Below are positions 1 through 8,913 of a stretch of 64,000 nucleotides of DNA, piece after piece; positions within the stretch are counted from its first letter, which is position 1; every line of letters starts with the position of its first letter. The translations under genes and the position numbers were made by a program. The notes beneath the pieces were generated by a model that was not told the origin of the DNA, ran no database searches, and saw only the letters and a list, made by a program, of their open reading frames with translations. Source of the DNA: Sphaerochaeta sp032144095 (GTDB lineage Bacteria; Spirochaetota; Spirochaetia; Sphaerochaetales; Sphaerochaetaceae); contig NZ_JAVSNJ010000004.1 of the NCBI RefSeq assembly GCF_032144095.1, positions 62,001 through 126,000 of the forward strand, in the 5' to 3' direction.

Positions 1-1884
1 CAGCTCTACGAGCAAGGGACCATCCTCTTCATCGATGAGGTACACCGCTGGAACAAGAGCCAACAGGATGCCCTCCTTCCATGGGTAGAGAATGGGACGT
101 TCATCCTCATCGGAGCTACGACAGAGAACCCCTTCTTTGAGGTGAATGCGGCTTTGGTGAGCCGTTCGAGGATCTTCCAGCTCAAGAGCCTGACAAGCGA
201 GGACCTGAAGAAGATCGCCATACAGGCCCTGGAGGACAAGAGCCGGGGGTATGGCAGATATACCGTCACCTTTGACGAGGGTGCTCTCGACCATCTCATA
301 GAGGTTGCCAACGGTGATGCCCGTTCCCTGCTCAATGCGCTGCAGCTTTCGGTGGAAACCTCCGTCGACAGCTACCCGCCACCGGAAAAGAGCCATATCC
401 ACATCACCTCGGATGCGGCAGAACAGAGCATCCAGCGCAAGGCGGTGCTCTATGACAAGGAAGGGGACTACCACTTCGATGTCATCAGCGCCTTCATCAA
501 GAGCCTGAGGGGAAGCGACCCCGATGCCTCCCTCTACTGGCTTGCAAGGATGGTCAGTGCAGGGGAAGATCCCAAGTTCATCTTCAGGAGGATGCTCATC
601 AGCGCCTGCGAGGATGTGGGTCTTGCAGACCCCAACGCCATCGTTGTGGTTGAGGCAGCTGCACAGGCCTTTGAGAGGATAGGGTTCCCTGAAGGGAGGT
701 TCCACCTCACCCATGCCGCCCTATACCTTGCAACAGCTCCCAAAAGCAACTCGTCGATGGCATTCTTTGATGCACTGAAGGGTGTGGAAGAGGAGGCCCA
801 GGACGAGGTGCCCAACCACCTCAGGGATGGCAACCGCGATGCCAAGGGCTTCGGCCATGGTCAGGGCTACCTCTATCCCCATGCATTCCAGGACCACTGG
901 GTGGCCCAGCAGTACCTGCCCACATCACTGCAGGGGAAAATCTTCTACCAGCCAACCGACCAGGGCTATGAGAAAGGGATCAGAGGCGAGGTCAACCGGC
1001 GCAGGGAAGAACAGCTTGAGAGTGTCGAGCCCGATTCCTTTGTGGAGAACCTGACCTACTCGCCTGGGGACAAGGAGCGACTCAGGTGGCTGAGCAGAAC
1101 AACCAGCGAACGGGGACAGATGCTGCATTCCATCCGCACCACCCTCTTCGAAAACCTCAAGAGCAGGCGAAGCGACAGGGTATTGGTCTGCAATGCAGGC
1201 CATGGCCTGTTGCTTTGGGAAGCCTTCAGGCAGACTCCGGAAGGCCTGGTTGTAGCCCAGGTGAATAGTGCTGAGCAGGCCCAGCATATCAACCACTATG
1301 CCTCTTCCCTGCAAAGCCTTGAACGGCCCAGAATCGTGTGTGAGCCCTTGCCCAAGACGCTGCTCTCCCTTGAACCAGGGCTGTTGTTCGAGACAATTCT
1401 GGGACGCAACGTCATCTCCCGCCTTTCCGAGGCAAAGCCCATACTGGAGCTGCTCCATGACCGTCTAGCCAGAGGCGGAGAGCTGCGTTTTGCCGAGGGA
1501 GTCCCCTCAGAAGGTTCCCGACTATCAGACTTTTGCACCTCGCCCCTTCGGGAAAGCTTGCTTGCCGCTGAAGCTTTCATCTATGGTCCTGAGGGCAATG
1601 CCCTCTCCAACTGGGGTTCCAAAGACCTTCTTCCTACCTTCGAATCCATGGGGTTCAGCGCCTGCATAGAAGAGAGGGATATGTTCGAAAACCGCTTCAT
1701 CACCCAAACGGACATCAGCCGCTGGGTCCGCGGTGCCTATCTCGCTGCCTGGGAGAAACGAAACATACAGGTCGACCTCCCTGCCTTGGAGCTGGAACTT
1801 TCCGCTCTCCTGGGCAATAGCAGCATCAGGTGGAAACACCATCTGGTATTTGTGAAAGCTGTCCACGATTCGGATAGAAAGTAG
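1..1884 (+). CDS. rarA: RarA/MgsA AAA+ ATPase with C-terminal extension (5' end outside window)
   Basis: This is the 3' part of a replication-associated recombination ATPase that acts at stalled forks; the open frame runs in from base 1, so the Walker A region lies upstream. The visible part begins just before the Walker B motif (LFIDEVHRW), followed by the sensor motif GATTENP and the RarA tetramerisation region (HLRDGN..., then YLP...YQPTDQGYEK), which would normally end the protein near base 1010. About 290 further residues follow. They contain a glycine-containing stretch (RVLVCNAGHGLLLWEA, about 1174-1222) that looks like motif I of a Rossmann or SAM-methyltransferase fold. RarA proteins with an extra domain of unknown function are known in some spirochaetes and cyanobacteria. 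The function of this extension is not known to me. Confidence 0.9.
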   Translation, partial: QLYEQGTILFIDEVHRWNKSQQDALLPWVENGTFILIGATTENPFFEVNAALVSRSRIFQLKSLTSEDLKKIAIQALEDKSRGYGRYTVTFDEGALDHLIEVANGDARSLLNALQLSVETSVDSYPPPEKSHIHITSDAAEQSIQRKAVLYDKEGDYHFDVISAFIKSLRGSDPDASLYWLARMVSAGEDPKFIFRRMLISACEDVGLADPNAIVVVEAAAQAFERIGFPEGRFHLTHAALYLATAPKSNSSMAFFDALKGVEEEAQDEVPNHLRDGNRDAKGFGHGQGYLYPHAFQDHWVAQQYLPTSLQGKIFYQPTDQGYEKGIRGEVNRRREEQLESVEPDSFVENLTYSPGDKERLRWLSRTTSERGQMLHSIRTTLFENLKSRRSDRVLVCNAGHGLLLWEAFRQTPEGLVVAQVNSAEQAQHINHYASSLQSLERPRIVCEPLPKTLLSLEPGLLFETILGRNVISRLSEAKPILELLHDRLARGGELRFAEGVPSEGSRLSDFCTSPLRESLLAAEAFIYGPEGNALSNWGSKDLLPTFESMGFSACIEERDMFENRFITQTDISRWVRGAYLAAWEKRNIQVDLPALELELSALLGNSSIRWKHHLVFVKAVHDSDRK

Positions 1885-1940
1885 GGACAAAAGAGAAATG
1901 TGAGAAGGGCCTGGAGGGATGGCAAAAGCCAACTAATTAT

Positions 1941-1958
1941 CAGGCAAGGCTTTGCCTG
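1941..1958. repeat. Short inverted repeat after rarA
   Basis: Seven-base arms CAGGCAA and TTGCCTG surround a four-base loop. It lies downstream of rarA but is followed by AAAA rather than a T tract on the plus strand, so it is only a weak terminator candidate. Confidence 0.35.
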
Positions 1959-1995
1959 AAAACAGTGAAAAGTTATAAAATTTCCCATAGGGTTG

Positions 1996-2026
1996 TTGAC
2001 AAACAAATAGGTTTAAGGCATAGTAA
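1996..2026 (+). promoter_or_regulatory. Promoter of the tRNA cluster
   Basis: A perfect -35 hexamer TTGACA (1996-2001) is followed after 17-19 bases by an AT-rich -10 (CATAGTAA). It lies about 50 bases upstream of tRNA-His, so it probably drives the five-gene tRNA cluster. Confidence 0.6.
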
Positions 2027-2072
2027 GCAACGTTGAAACGCACTGGTAAAAACCACTGCTTCAGCTAGACAT

Positions 2073-2145
2073 GGTGGAAGTAGTTCAAAGGTAGAGCACC
2101 AGATTGTGGATCTGGCTGTTGCGGGTTCGATCCCCGTCTTCCACC
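2073..2145 (+). tRNA. tRNA-His (GTG)
   Basis: The cloverleaf folds with acceptor arm GTGGAAG (2074-2080) and CTTCCAC (2138-2144). The extra 5' G at 2073 faces C2145, which is the tRNA-His identity pair. The anticodon GTG is at 2106-2108 and the T-loop GGTTCGATCC is intact. No CCA is encoded. It is the first gene of a five-tRNA cluster. Confidence 0.96.
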
Positions 2146-2159
2146 CTTAGGGTAGTGAA

Positions 2160-2233
<74 letters not shown>

Positions 2234-2292
2234 ACGGTACTTGTTTTGGGTTCTTGGTTTAGGTTCTTGTTTTTTGTTAATATATTTGTCAT

Positions 2293-2365
2293 GGGCCGCT
2301 AGCTCAGCTGGTAGAGCAGCAGACTCTTAATCTGCGGGTCAAAGGTTCAATCCCTTTGCGGCTCA
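2293..2365 (+). tRNA. tRNA-Lys (CTT)
   Basis: Acceptor arm GGGCCGC (2293-2299) pairs with GCGGCTC (2358-2364), with one G-T pair. The anticodon CTT is at 2326-2328, flanked by a perfect GCAGA/TCTGC stem. CCA is not encoded. The spacer before it (2234-2292) is very T-rich. Confidence 0.95.
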
Positions 2366-2401
2366 TCCATGGCGTGTCTCTTCGGAGGCAAGACATGCAC
2401 T

Positions 2402-2483
2402 GCGAGAGTGGTGAAATTGGCATACACGCCAGACTTAGGATCTGGTACCTTACGGTGTAGGGGTTCAAGTCCCCTCTCTCGCA
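2402..2483 (+). tRNA. tRNA-Leu (TAG)
   Basis: This is a class II tRNA with a long variable arm. Acceptor arm GCGAGAG (2402-2408) pairs with CTCTCGC (2476-2482), and the discriminator is A2483. The anticodon TAG is at 2436-2438. CCA is not encoded. Confidence 0.95.
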
Positions 2484-2523
2484 TAGTACTTTTCCAATCT
2501 GTCGTTACTGCTGATTGGTATTT

Positions 2524-2595
2524 GCGAAAGTAGCTCAGTGGTAGAGCTCCACCTTGCCAAGGTGGATGTCGCGGGTTCAAGTCCCGTCTTTCGCT
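2524..2595 (+). tRNA. tRNA-Gly (GCC)
   Basis: Acceptor arm GCGAAAG (2524-2530) pairs with CTTTCGC (2588-2594). The anticodon stem CCACC/GGTGG encloses anticodon GCC at 2556-2558. It is the last tRNA of the cluster and a strong terminator follows it directly. Confidence 0.96.
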
Positions 2596-2598
2596 CTC

Positions 2599-2642
2599 AA
2601 GGCAACTATCTACTGGACGGTAGGTAGTTGCCTTTTCTTTTA
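2599..2642 (+). terminator. Intrinsic terminator of the tRNA cluster
   Basis: A long hairpin (arms beginning AAGGCAACTA and ending TAGTTGCCTT, with further pairing CTAC/GTAG) is followed by TTTCTTTTA. It starts four bases after tRNA-Gly. Confidence 0.9.
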
Positions 2643-2976
2643 CCCCATGGGAACCCAACAAAACAGAAATCAGGGCGACGTAATAGACCAATTGATTTAT
2701 TGCCCTCTCTTCTGTATCATGGCAATTCGTTGGACTGTACTGTGTGGACCCTACTCAGTATATGCTTGGGATGGAATGATCTCTTCTTCACTCCCAGGTT
2801 GGTTTTTTGGGGCTTTTTCTGTTTTTTTGGCAACAGGACACCCAAGTGGTGGTTGCTCTGCAACATTTGTTGTATATTAGTAGCATTGGTTTGCGTGAAT
2901 TTGTGCGATGGTGCCTCTATTGTGGTCTGTCGCCTAGGATATACAGGTCTGATTGGACCGAAAGGATGAGGATAGC
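2643..2976. other. Non-coding region upstream of tig
   Basis: About 330 bases without a convincing gene: the open frames here lack ribosome sites and have low-complexity, T-rich codon content. The promoter of tig must lie here. One weak candidate is TTGCTC followed after 16 bases by TATTAG near 2853-2880. I see no riboswitch fold that I recognise. Confidence 0.4.
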
Positions 2977-4326
2977 ATGATCGCTGAAAAGAGTATTAAA
3001 GAACTGGAGAATTCCTCCGTCGCGCTGACGGTCACTGTGACCGCTGACACCATTGAAGAAGGCTACAAAGCTGCTCTGAACAAGTACGCAGCCACAGTCC
3101 AGCTCAAGGGTTTCAGAAAGGGAAAGGCTCCCCTTTCCGTGCTGGAAGGAAAGTTTGGTAAGGAAATTCGTGAAGAGAGTACCTTCAATACCATTGAAGA
3201 TGCATTGAAAGATGTCCTTGAAGGCGTGGAAGAGAAGTACAAGCCTCTCTCCTACAGTACCCCTGAGCTTCAGGATGAGGAGACACTCCTTCCCTTCAAG
3301 AGCAACAGTGATGTAACCTTTACCGTCAAATATGACGTGATGCCCACCTTTGAAATGCCCACCTATACCGGCCTGACCATCACTGTTCCCAAGGTAGAGC
3401 TTCCTGAAGAGATCGTTACCGCAGAGATCGACAAGCTCAGAGAGCAGAATGCCATGGTCATCGACAAAGAGGGTAAGGCAGAGAATGGCGATATCGTTAC
3501 GGTTGACTATGTTGAGCTCGATGAGGAGAACAACGAGGTTGCCGCAACCGATCGCAAGGACTTTGTATTTACCCTGGGCAGTGGCTCAAACTTCTATGAG
3601 ATCGATACAGATGTCATCGGCATGCAGGTTGGGGACGAAAAAATCATCACCAAGACCTATGCCGACGACTCCACTGTCGAAGGATATGCAGGAAAGACCA
3701 TCCAACTCAAGGTTGCCCTCAAGGCCCTCAAGTTCCGCGATGTCCCAGCCTTGGACGATGATTTTGCCCAGGATGTCAAGGATGAGTACAAGAGTGTCGC
3801 AGACCTGGTAAAGGCAACACGCGAGAAGCTTGAGAAGGCCCTTGCCGCAAAGCTTGAGCAGGTCAAGCTCGATGCGCTTTCCGAAGAGTTGCTCAAGGGA
3901 ACGACCATCGGTGTCCCAGCCAGCATGATCGACATGGAAGTCGACCAGGCATGGAAACGGTATGTTAGGCAGACCGGCCTCACCGAAGAGCAGATCCTGA
4001 AGTTCCTCGAATACCAGCAGAAGACCAAGGAAGACATGACCGCTCCCTGGAGAGAGTCTGCCGAGAAGTCACTTCGCATCCAGCTGATCATGGAGCAGGT
4101 CAAGGAGAAGGAAAACTTCCCCGTCGACCAGGCTGATGTGGAGAAGGCTGTTGAAGAACAGCTTAAGGACGTGACCGATGAGGAACAGATCAAATACTAC
4201 CGCACAATGCTTGAAGATGAGCTGAAATTCCAGAAGATCGCTCCTTTCCTCCAGGAAAACAATACCTTCATCGAAGGGGAAACGATCGGCTACAATGAGT
4301 TCATGCAAGATTCCTACGGTGCATAA
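2977..4326 (+). CDS. tig: Trigger factor, ribosome-associated chaperone and prolyl isomerase
   Basis: Trigger factor binds near the ribosome exit tunnel and shields nascent chains. The 449-residue product has the N-terminal ribosome-binding signature GFRKGKAP (near residues 40-47), a central FKBP-like domain (NGDIVTVDYVELDEE onward) and a helical C-terminal chaperone domain; length is normal for the family. The ATG at 2977 is preferred over an upstream in-frame TTG because AGGATGAGGA lies just before it and the family N-terminus aligns there. It heads the conserved order tig-clpP-clpX. A hairpin with a T tract lies between it and clpP, suggesting partial termination. Confidence 0.96.
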   Translation: MIAEKSIKELENSSVALTVTVTADTIEEGYKAALNKYAATVQLKGFRKGKAPLSVLEGKFGKEIREESTFNTIEDALKDVLEGVEEKYKPLSYSTPELQDEETLLPFKSNSDVTFTVKYDVMPTFEMPTYTGLTITVPKVELPEEIVTAEIDKLREQNAMVIDKEGKAENGDIVTVDYVELDEENNEVAATDRKDFVFTLGSGSNFYEIDTDVIGMQVGDEKIITKTYADDSTVEGYAGKTIQLKVALKALKFRDVPALDDDFAQDVKDEYKSVADLVKATREKLEKALAAKLEQVKLDALSEELLKGTTIGVPASMIDMEVDQAWKRYVRQTGLTEEQILKFLEYQQKTKEDMTAPWRESAEKSLRIQLIMEQVKEKENFPVDQADVEKAVEEQLKDVTDEEQIKYYRTMLEDELKFQKIAPFLQENNTFIEGETIGYNEFMQDSYGA

Positions 4327-4356
4327 CAGGCCTTTGCTGCAGTAGAACATGTTGTG

Positions 4357-4389
4357 AAAAGGCGGTTCCTACCCGGGTTCCGCCTTTTT
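4357..4389 (+). terminator. Terminator or attenuator between tig and clpP
   Basis: Arms AAAAGGCGG and CCGCCTTTTT flank a loop of about 14 bases and end in a T run. It would uncouple the abundance of trigger factor from that of clpP-clpX. No separate clpP promoter is obvious, so read-through is likely. Confidence 0.7.
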
Positions 4390-4419
4390 AATCCAAAGAA
4401 TTATGAGGGGGCTTTTGCT

Positions 4420-5028
4420 ATGAACATTCATCCTGAAAGGATGCAATCAACCATACCGATGGTAGTCGAACAGTCCGGAGTTGGAGAGCGTGCCTACGAT
4501 ATCTTCAGCCGGTTGCTGAAGGACCGTATCATCTTTCTCGACGGTGAAATCAATGACGCTACTGCGGACCTTGTTGTCGCCCAGATGCTTTTCCTCGAAT
4601 CAGAAGACGTAAAGAAAGATATCAGCCTCTATATCAACAGCCCCGGTGGTTCAGTCACCGCGGGTTTGGCTATCTATGATACCATGCAGTATTTGCGTAG
4701 CGATATCCAGACCATCTGCATGGGACAAGCTGCCAGCATGGCGGCCGTACTCCTTGCCGCGGGAAAGGAAGGCAAGCGTTACATCCTCCCCTCCTCACGG
4801 GTCATGATCCACCAGCCTTGGGGCGGGGTGCAGGGCCAGTCAACCGACATCTCCATCCAGGCAAAGGAGATTGGCAGGCTGAAGAAGCTTACCATCGACA
4901 TCTTTGTCGAGCACACCCACCAGAGCCTGGAACAGATAGCCAAGGATGTCGAACGTGATTTCTTCCTCAGTGCCGATGACGCCGTAGCCTATGGCCTCGT
5001 CGACAAAGTCATGAGAAGGAGTAAATAA
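4420..5028 (+). CDS. clpP: ATP-dependent Clp protease proteolytic subunit ClpP
   Basis: This is the serine peptidase that assembles as a double heptamer and is fed by ClpX. The 202-residue product has the catalytic triad Ser106 (GQAASM), His131 (MIHQPWGG) and Asp180 (VERD), and the oligomer handle around YINSPGGSV. The start at 4420 has GAGGGG nine bases upstream; longer in-frame starts would run back into the preceding hairpin. The stop overlaps the clpX start as TAATG, so translation is coupled. Confidence 0.97.
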   Translation: MNIHPERMQSTIPMVVEQSGVGERAYDIFSRLLKDRIIFLDGEINDATADLVVAQMLFLESEDVKKDISLYINSPGGSVTAGLAIYDTMQYLRSDIQTICMGQAASMAAVLLAAGKEGKRYILPSSRVMIHQPWGGVQGQSTDISIQAKEIGRLKKLTIDIFVEHTHQSLEQIAKDVERDFFLSADDAVAYGLVDKVMRRSK

Positions 5029-6257
5029 TGGCACGAAACTCGAAAGTCTGTTCCTTTTGTGGCAAAAGCCAGGAAGAGGTGAAGAGACTCATAAACGGGC
5101 CAGGGGTGGCCATCTGCGACGAGTGCATCAAAGTATGTAACGACATGCTCTCAGGCGACCCCAACCTACAGGAAACTGCTGTAGGGCTACCGGAAACCAT
5201 ACCAACTCCCCAGGAGTTGAAAGACTATATGGATGAGTATGTGATAGGTCAGGAAGACGCCAAGCGTGTCCTGGCTGTTGCAGTATACAACCACTACAAG
5301 CGGGTGAAGTACCAGAAGCAGATCACCGACCAGGGCGTTGAGCTGGACAAGTCCAATATCCTCATGGTGGGTCCTACCGGAACAGGAAAGACCCTGCTTG
5401 CCTCAACCCTTGCAAAGAAACTGCAGGTCCCCTTCGCAATCGCTGACGCCACCACCCTCACCGAGGCTGGGTATGTCGGTGAGGATGTGGAAAACATCCT
5501 GCTCAAACTGATCCAGAATGCAAACGACAATATCAAGGCAGCCGAGTTCGGCATCATCTTCATCGATGAGATCGACAAGATAGCCAAAAAGGGTGAGAAC
5601 CCTTCAATAACCCGTGATGTAAGCGGAGAAGGTGTCCAGCAGGCGTTGCTGAAGATCATCGAAGGAACCGATGCCGCCGTCCCCCCTCAGGGTGGAAGGA
5701 AGCATCCGAACCAGGAGATGCTCAAGATCAACACAAGGAACATCCTCTTCATCTGTGGTGGTGCATTCGTTGGCCTGGACAAGGTCATCGAGAAGCGTAC
5801 ATCCTCCCATGCCATGGGCTTTGGTGCCAACATCACCAATACAGGCGACAAGGACCTTCGGGCCATCTACAACGAACTGATGCCCGACGACCTGGTTAAG
5901 TTTGGACTTATCCCGGAATTCATCGGAAGGCTCCCCATCCATGTTGCCCTGAACAACCTTTCAAGGGAAGATCTCAAGCGCATCATCGTGGAACCGAAGA
6001 ACTCCATCATCCGCCAGTACGAAGCTTCCTTCAGGCTTGACGGGATAGAGTTGAGCTTCAAGGATGAGGCTGTCGCGGCTGTCGCCCAGAAGGCATTCGA
6101 CCAGAAGACCGGTGCTAGAGGGCTTCGCTCCATCGTTGAGAAACTCATGATGGGCATCATGTACGAACTTCCGTCCATGAAGGGAGTCACCAAGGTCATC
6201 GTCGGTGAGGAGAGTGTCCTCAATGGTAAGGAGCCGGAAATTATCCGGGGAGCCTAA
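5028..6257 (+). CDS. clpX: ATP-dependent Clp protease ATP-binding subunit ClpX
   Basis: ClpX is the AAA+ unfoldase that delivers substrates to ClpP. It has 409 residues. The N-terminal zinc-binding domain has cysteines 8, 11, 30 and 33. Walker A GPTGTGKT is at 115-122, Walker B IIFIDEID at about 176-183, the pore loop is GYVG (148-151), and the sensor region contains GARGLRS. The length is typical. It overlaps clpP by one base, and the next gene starts one base after its stop, so they form one operon. Confidence 0.98.
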   Translation: MARNSKVCSFCGKSQEEVKRLINGPGVAICDECIKVCNDMLSGDPNLQETAVGLPETIPTPQELKDYMDEYVIGQEDAKRVLAVAVYNHYKRVKYQKQITDQGVELDKSNILMVGPTGTGKTLLASTLAKKLQVPFAIADATTLTEAGYVGEDVENILLKLIQNANDNIKAAEFGIIFIDEIDKIAKKGENPSITRDVSGEGVQQALLKIIEGTDAAVPPQGGRKHPNQEMLKINTRNILFICGGAFVGLDKVIEKRTSSHAMGFGANITNTGDKDLRAIYNELMPDDLVKFGLIPEFIGRLPIHVALNNLSREDLKRIIVEPKNSIIRQYEASFRLDGIELSFKDEAVAAVAQKAFDQKTGARGLRSIVEKLMMGIMYELPSMKGVTKVIVGEESVLNGKEPEIIRGA

Positions 6258-6258
6258 G

Positions 6259-7239
6259 ATGTTCACCTACCCCCCTTTCGATGACGAGCTGCTGAACATC
6301 CTCAAGAGCCGAGAGGAGTTCATTGTGGTAGGACATGTCAGCCCCGATGGGGACTGCATATCCAGCCAGATGGCGATGAATGCCCTGCTCCTGAAGTTGG
6401 GCAAGACTGTCCATCTTGCAAATGCAGGTCCTTTCGAACGATCTGAGATAACCCACCTGCGGGCTGACTTTCTCAACCATATCGATGAGGAGTTGCACGC
6501 TCGCAACCCGATAGTCGTTGTGGTGGACTGCTCTGCCCCAGAAAGGCTGGGACACCTTGCCAAGGAGATCGAGGGCCTCACTACAGTGGTCCTGGACCAC
6601 CATAGCAGTGGGGAACAGTTTGGTACCTATCGCTACATTGTGCCCAGGTCGGTTTCCACCACCCTGATCATCATGCAGCTCTACAGGACCCTGGACATCG
6701 AGATAACCGAGGAGATCGCAGAACACCTCTTCTTTGGCTTTGCCACAGATTCCGGTTTCTTCAGGTTCATCAATGCCTATAGGGGCGAAACCCTGCGCAT
6801 GGCTGCCGATCTGGTAGACCTCGGGGTCTCACCCAATATGATGAATGACCGGATGACCGGTGGAAAGAACCTGAGCTATGTGAAATATCTGGGCAAGCTC
6901 ATCGACAGAAGCGAATCCCATTTTGATGGCAAGCTCATGACAAGCACCAGCTGTCTGGCTGACAACGAGACATACGTCACCAGCGACAAGCCAAGTGACG
7001 CACTCTATTCGATGCTGCTCTCCATCAAGGGTGTTGAGGTTGTGCTGTTCTTCAAGCAGATCTCCTCCCAGGTCACTGAGGTCGGGTTCCGTGCCAGCCA
7101 TCAGAGCCACATCGATGTGGGCGCCCTTGCGGAGAGTTTTGGCGGTGGCGGCCATAAGAAGGCAGCCGGGGCTACCATACCCCACCCTATCGAGCAGGTT
7201 CGCACCATGTTGCTTGAAGCGGTAGGGAATCTGGTCTAG
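6259..7239 (+). CDS. nrnA: DHH-family phosphoesterase, NrnA-like oligoribonuclease/pAp phosphatase
   Basis: The predicted role is degradation of nanoRNA, and possibly of 3'-phosphoadenosine 5'-phosphate. The 326-residue product carries the metal-binding motifs VSPDGDC (27-33), VVDCSAPER (about 88-96) and the signature DHHSSG (113-118). The C-terminal DHHA1 domain ends with GGGGHKKAAGA. The ATG at 6259 is directly after the clpX stop, and GGGG lies about ten bases upstream. It could instead act on cyclic-dinucleotide breakdown products (pGpG or pApA), which would fit the several cyclic-di-GMP proteins in this window; the sequence alone does not decide. Confidence 0.88.
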   Translation: MFTYPPFDDELLNILKSREEFIVVGHVSPDGDCISSQMAMNALLLKLGKTVHLANAGPFERSEITHLRADFLNHIDEELHARNPIVVVVDCSAPERLGHLAKEIEGLTTVVLDHHSSGEQFGTYRYIVPRSVSTTLIIMQLYRTLDIEITEEIAEHLFFGFATDSGFFRFINAYRGETLRMAADLVDLGVSPNMMNDRMTGGKNLSYVKYLGKLIDRSESHFDGKLMTSTSCLADNETYVTSDKPSDALYSMLLSIKGVEVVLFFKQISSQVTEVGFRASHQSHIDVGALAESFGGGGHKKAAGATIPHPIEQVRTMLLEAVGNLV

Positions 7240-7267
7240 ACAAGAGTTGGCATACACATTGCATGTT

Positions 7268-7290
7268 CCTTGTGGAGAAAACCCACAAGG
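7268..7290 (+). promoter_or_regulatory. Hairpin covering the ribosome binding site of the next gene
   Basis: A perfect eight-base stem, CCTTGTGG (7268-7275) and CCACAAGG (7283-7290), closes a seven-base loop. The 3' arm contains the first bases of the AAGGAG ribosome binding site used by the gene starting at 7299, so the site would be partly buried when folded. Confidence 0.6.
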
Positions 7291-7298
7291 AGCAAAGC

Positions 7299-8282
7299 AT
7301 GTATAGTACTGGTATTTCGGAAATTCAAAGCGACAGGCTTACCAAGGCCGTCCTCTCCCTACAAACACAGAAAGACAACCACGACCTGCATACCCGGGTT
7401 CACCTGATAACCCAGCAATTGCTGTACACCATCCCTTCACGCCTTAGGCTCTTGCCGGAAGAGGAGTGCTGTGAATTTCTGTTCTACTGCTATGAGACCA
7501 TCGAACACTACATAGCCTCCTACAGGGCGGGAAATCTCTCCTACGTTGGGTACATCACCCAGGTGGTTCGCAAGAGAAGCCGCTACTTCATTGCCCTGAA
7601 ACGTAGCCAACTCAACAAGGAACGTGCCCTGCTCGAAAGCGAACAGGATAGCTGGGATGAGGACAATGGAGCCGATGCAGTTGCAGAGGAGAAGTACTAC
7701 ACTCCCCTAACCTCAATATCGACAGTTCCCACATCCCTGATGCCCTCCTTGTTCGAGGAGATCCTCACCGCCCCCAAGAGTAGAGTGAACGCCCAGATAA
7801 AGCTTGACGCTGTCCAGAAGAGGCTGCAGGAAAAATTGCGGCAGGAGGTCAACCGAAAGCGGTTTGTCATCATGCTCGCCATCTCCCCTCACCTTACCAA
7901 TCTCCACCTCTTGGAGGAGGTGGCATCCCTGCTCGAGGTGGATGTACTGTTGCTACACCGCTTCCTCTGCAGTGCAGAGCAGCTGCTGGAACAGAAGAGG
8001 GTATGCAAACAACAGTTTGAACAGACTTCACACCGTCATTTCAGGCGCATGATGGAGATACAGGCTGAACTGGCCCAGTGTGTCGATCCCGACAAGCAGG
8101 CAGAGCTGAAAAACCTCCTCACCTGGACCGAACGGGTCTATCGGGCAAAGGTCGAGCAGATACGGACCATGGAGTTCCACCTGAGCCACTCCCAGATCAG
8201 CAAGCTGCTCGGAGTCCCCAAGGGCACTGTCGCCTCCTCGGTGCACTATATCAAGCGCCTGATCAGGGAATGTATGGACTAA
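7299..8282 (+). CDS. Unknown protein with sigma-70-region-4-like C-terminal helix-turn-helix
   Basis: I do not recognise this 327-residue protein as a named family. The last 35 residues (FHLSHSQISKLLGVPKGTVASSVHYIKRLI) look like a sigma-70 region 4 or LuxR-type helix-turn-helix. An N-terminal segment (FLFYCYETIEHYIASYRAG...) loosely resembles sigma region 2 helices. The middle is charged, helical and may form a coiled coil. ATG 7299 is chosen because AAGGAG lies five to six bases upstream. It sits between nrnA and rdgB on the same strand. It may be a divergent sigma-like or DNA-binding regulator; that is inference only. Confidence 0.6.
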   Translation: MYSTGISEIQSDRLTKAVLSLQTQKDNHDLHTRVHLITQQLLYTIPSRLRLLPEEECCEFLFYCYETIEHYIASYRAGNLSYVGYITQVVRKRSRYFIALKRSQLNKERALLESEQDSWDEDNGADAVAEEKYYTPLTSISTVPTSLMPSLFEEILTAPKSRVNAQIKLDAVQKRLQEKLRQEVNRKRFVIMLAISPHLTNLHLLEEVASLLEVDVLLLHRFLCSAEQLLEQKRVCKQQFEQTSHRHFRRMMEIQAELAQCVDPDKQAELKNLLTWTERVYRAKVEQIRTMEFHLSHSQISKLLGVPKGTVASSVHYIKRLIRECMD

Positions 8283-8292
8283 ACAGGACCCA

Positions 8293-8913
8293 ATGAGTAT
8301 CTTTTCCCCTATGAACATACTATTGGCAACATCAAATACCCATAAAAAAGAGGAATTTGCAAGAATTCTAACAGAGCATACCATCGTGCTTCCCTCTGAG
8401 CTCAACCTATCATTCGACTTTGAGGAGAATGCTGAGACCTTTACCGAGAATGCCTTGGGAAAGGCTCTCTCCCTCTCCAAAGTGGTTCCCAAGGGATATG
8501 CGGTCCTTGCAGATGACTCAGGCCTCTGTGTGGACGCTTTGGGAGGCAACCCCGGGGTGAGGACCGCACGCTATGGGATGGAAGAGTTTGGACACCTGCT
8601 GGAAGCTGGACCACGCAACGAGTACCTTTTGAAGAACCTCAAGGCCTTCACCAGGAAAGAAGAACGCAAGGCCTCGTTTGTCTGCGCCTTGGCTCTTGTT
8701 GTAGACACCCATAGGATCTACACGATCGAGGAATCGGTGGAAGGCTACATCACAGAGGAGGCCGATGGCAGGGGTGGCTTTGGCTACGACCCTGTATTCT
8801 TCGTGGAGGAAGCGGGATCGACCATGGCAGCCCTGGATAATGGGAAAAAAGACCTGTATAGCCACAGGGGACGGGCAACCCGTCTCCTGAATACCTTATT
8901 GGGAGAGATATGA
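8293..8913 (+). CDS. rdgB: RdgB/HAM1-type XTP/dITP pyrophosphatase
   Basis: This enzyme hydrolyses non-canonical purine nucleotides (ITP, dITP, XTP) to monophosphates and so protects DNA and RNA. The product has the family start MNILLATSNTHKKEEF, the acid pair ADDSGLCVDAL, the GVRTARY motif and the conserved GGFGYDPVFF. Start 8293 has AGGACC just upstream; an internal ATG at 8311 fits the family N-terminus as well but lacks a ribosome site. Its stop overlaps the pepF start as ATGA. Confidence 0.94.
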   Translation: MSIFSPMNILLATSNTHKKEEFARILTEHTIVLPSELNLSFDFEENAETFTENALGKALSLSKVVPKGYAVLADDSGLCVDALGGNPGVRTARYGMEEFGHLLEAGPRNEYLLKNLKAFTRKEERKASFVCALALVVDTHRIYTIEESVEGYITEEADGRGGFGYDPVFFVEEAGSTMAALDNGKKDLYSHRGRATRLLNTLLGEI

